39,179 nucleotides of DNA from an uncultured bacterium (GTDB taxonomy: Bacteria; Verrucomicrobiota; Kiritimatiellia; RFP12; UBA1067). A model generated the notes under the pieces. That model ran no database searches, was not told the origin of the DNA, and was given only the letters and a program-made list of their open reading frames with translations. The stretch is from positions 1 to 39,179 of the forward strand of contig CACWIW010000045.1 in the NCBI GenBank assembly GCA_902761035.1, given 5' to 3'. Positions within the stretch are counted from its first letter, which is position 1. Every line of letters begins with the position of its first letter. This document shows, piece by piece, positions 39,171 through 39,179 of the stretch. Made by a program: the position numbers and the translations under genes.

Positions 39171-39179
39171 ATTATACCA
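39171..39179 (-). promoter_or_regulatory. Extended -10 box at the right edge
   Basis: The minus strand reads TGGTATAAT, identical to the boxes of the ABC ATPase and TetR genes. Its -35 region is outside the window. It would drive the structured leader and, about 305 bases on, the Z1 gene. Confidence 0.55.

Noticed and set aside
1..39179. tRNA or rRNA genes
   Set aside because: No cloverleaf with a T-loop GTTCGA-type core or rRNA segment was recognised, though this was by eye only.

Overview
This is a GC-rich bacterial window with about 28 supportable protein genes (one a frameshifted transposase remnant). I saw no rRNA or tRNA genes. The gene content is Gram-negative: secreted enzymes with signal peptides and an outer-membrane beta-barrel protein. 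Dense hairpin repeats, a GxxExxY gene and a beta-flower protein also fit a host-associated member of the PVC superphylum such as Kiritimatiellota. That placement is inference from overall style, not from a marker gene.

Layout. 1-552 is the 5' part of a HipA-like kinase gene. 715-2518 is umuD-umuC (error-prone repair) with a strong promoter. 2552-5799 is a short leader ORF, uppS, dxs and thrH (isoprenoid carrier synthesis and a HAD phosphatase). 5783-12290 is a minus-strand block: an OppF-type ABC ATPase, a secreted GH2 glycosidase, an SNF symporter and a methyltransferase. 12291-13750 has no convincing gene and is full of palindromes, including a 22-bp-period iteron-like array. 13765-17045 holds a beta-barrel protein, a GxxExxY gene framed by a perfect 36-bp inverted repeat, and an acyltransferase. 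17191-20163 is a polyol dehydrogenase followed by rarA. 20168-25979 is a minus-strand run: TetR, TMEM43-like, secreted protein, SpoU methyltransferase, SDR and miaB. A MATE exporter diverges from the TetR gene at 26044. 27457-28207 is a coupled pair of small genes, the larger a beta-flower-like membrane-anchored protein.

28451-39179 is the accessory part. A REP-associated transposase (RAYT) is broken by REP hairpins of the kind that surround it. Facing it is a minus-strand cluster, in transcription order: a structured non-coding segment behind an extended -10 box, a Z1-type ATPase, a hairpin-repeat array, type III Mod methyltransferase, type III Res helicase-nuclease, and an ASCH-domain protein. 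Mod, Res and ASCH overlap by 1-4 bases and are clearly one operon. Sixteen copies of a 21-base hairpin element lie in this cluster. Seven form an exact 36-bp-period array between Z1 and mod, five are in frame inside res and four in frame inside the ASCH gene. Their arms covary (position 4 of the stem is G:C, T:A or C:G), so the hairpin is conserved rather than the sequence.

Recurring themes are extended -10 promoters (TGGTATAAT-like) only 6-9 bases before a start codon, which predicts many leaderless mRNAs, and hairpin repeats with unit lengths divisible by three inside coding regions (GH2, Res, ASCH, with an irregular one in the ABC ATPase). The strongest candidates for something undescribed are the Z1 + type III R-M + ASCH cluster with its covarying hairpins, the structured RNA-like leader with mutually exclusive pairings, and the GxxExxY inverted-repeat unit.
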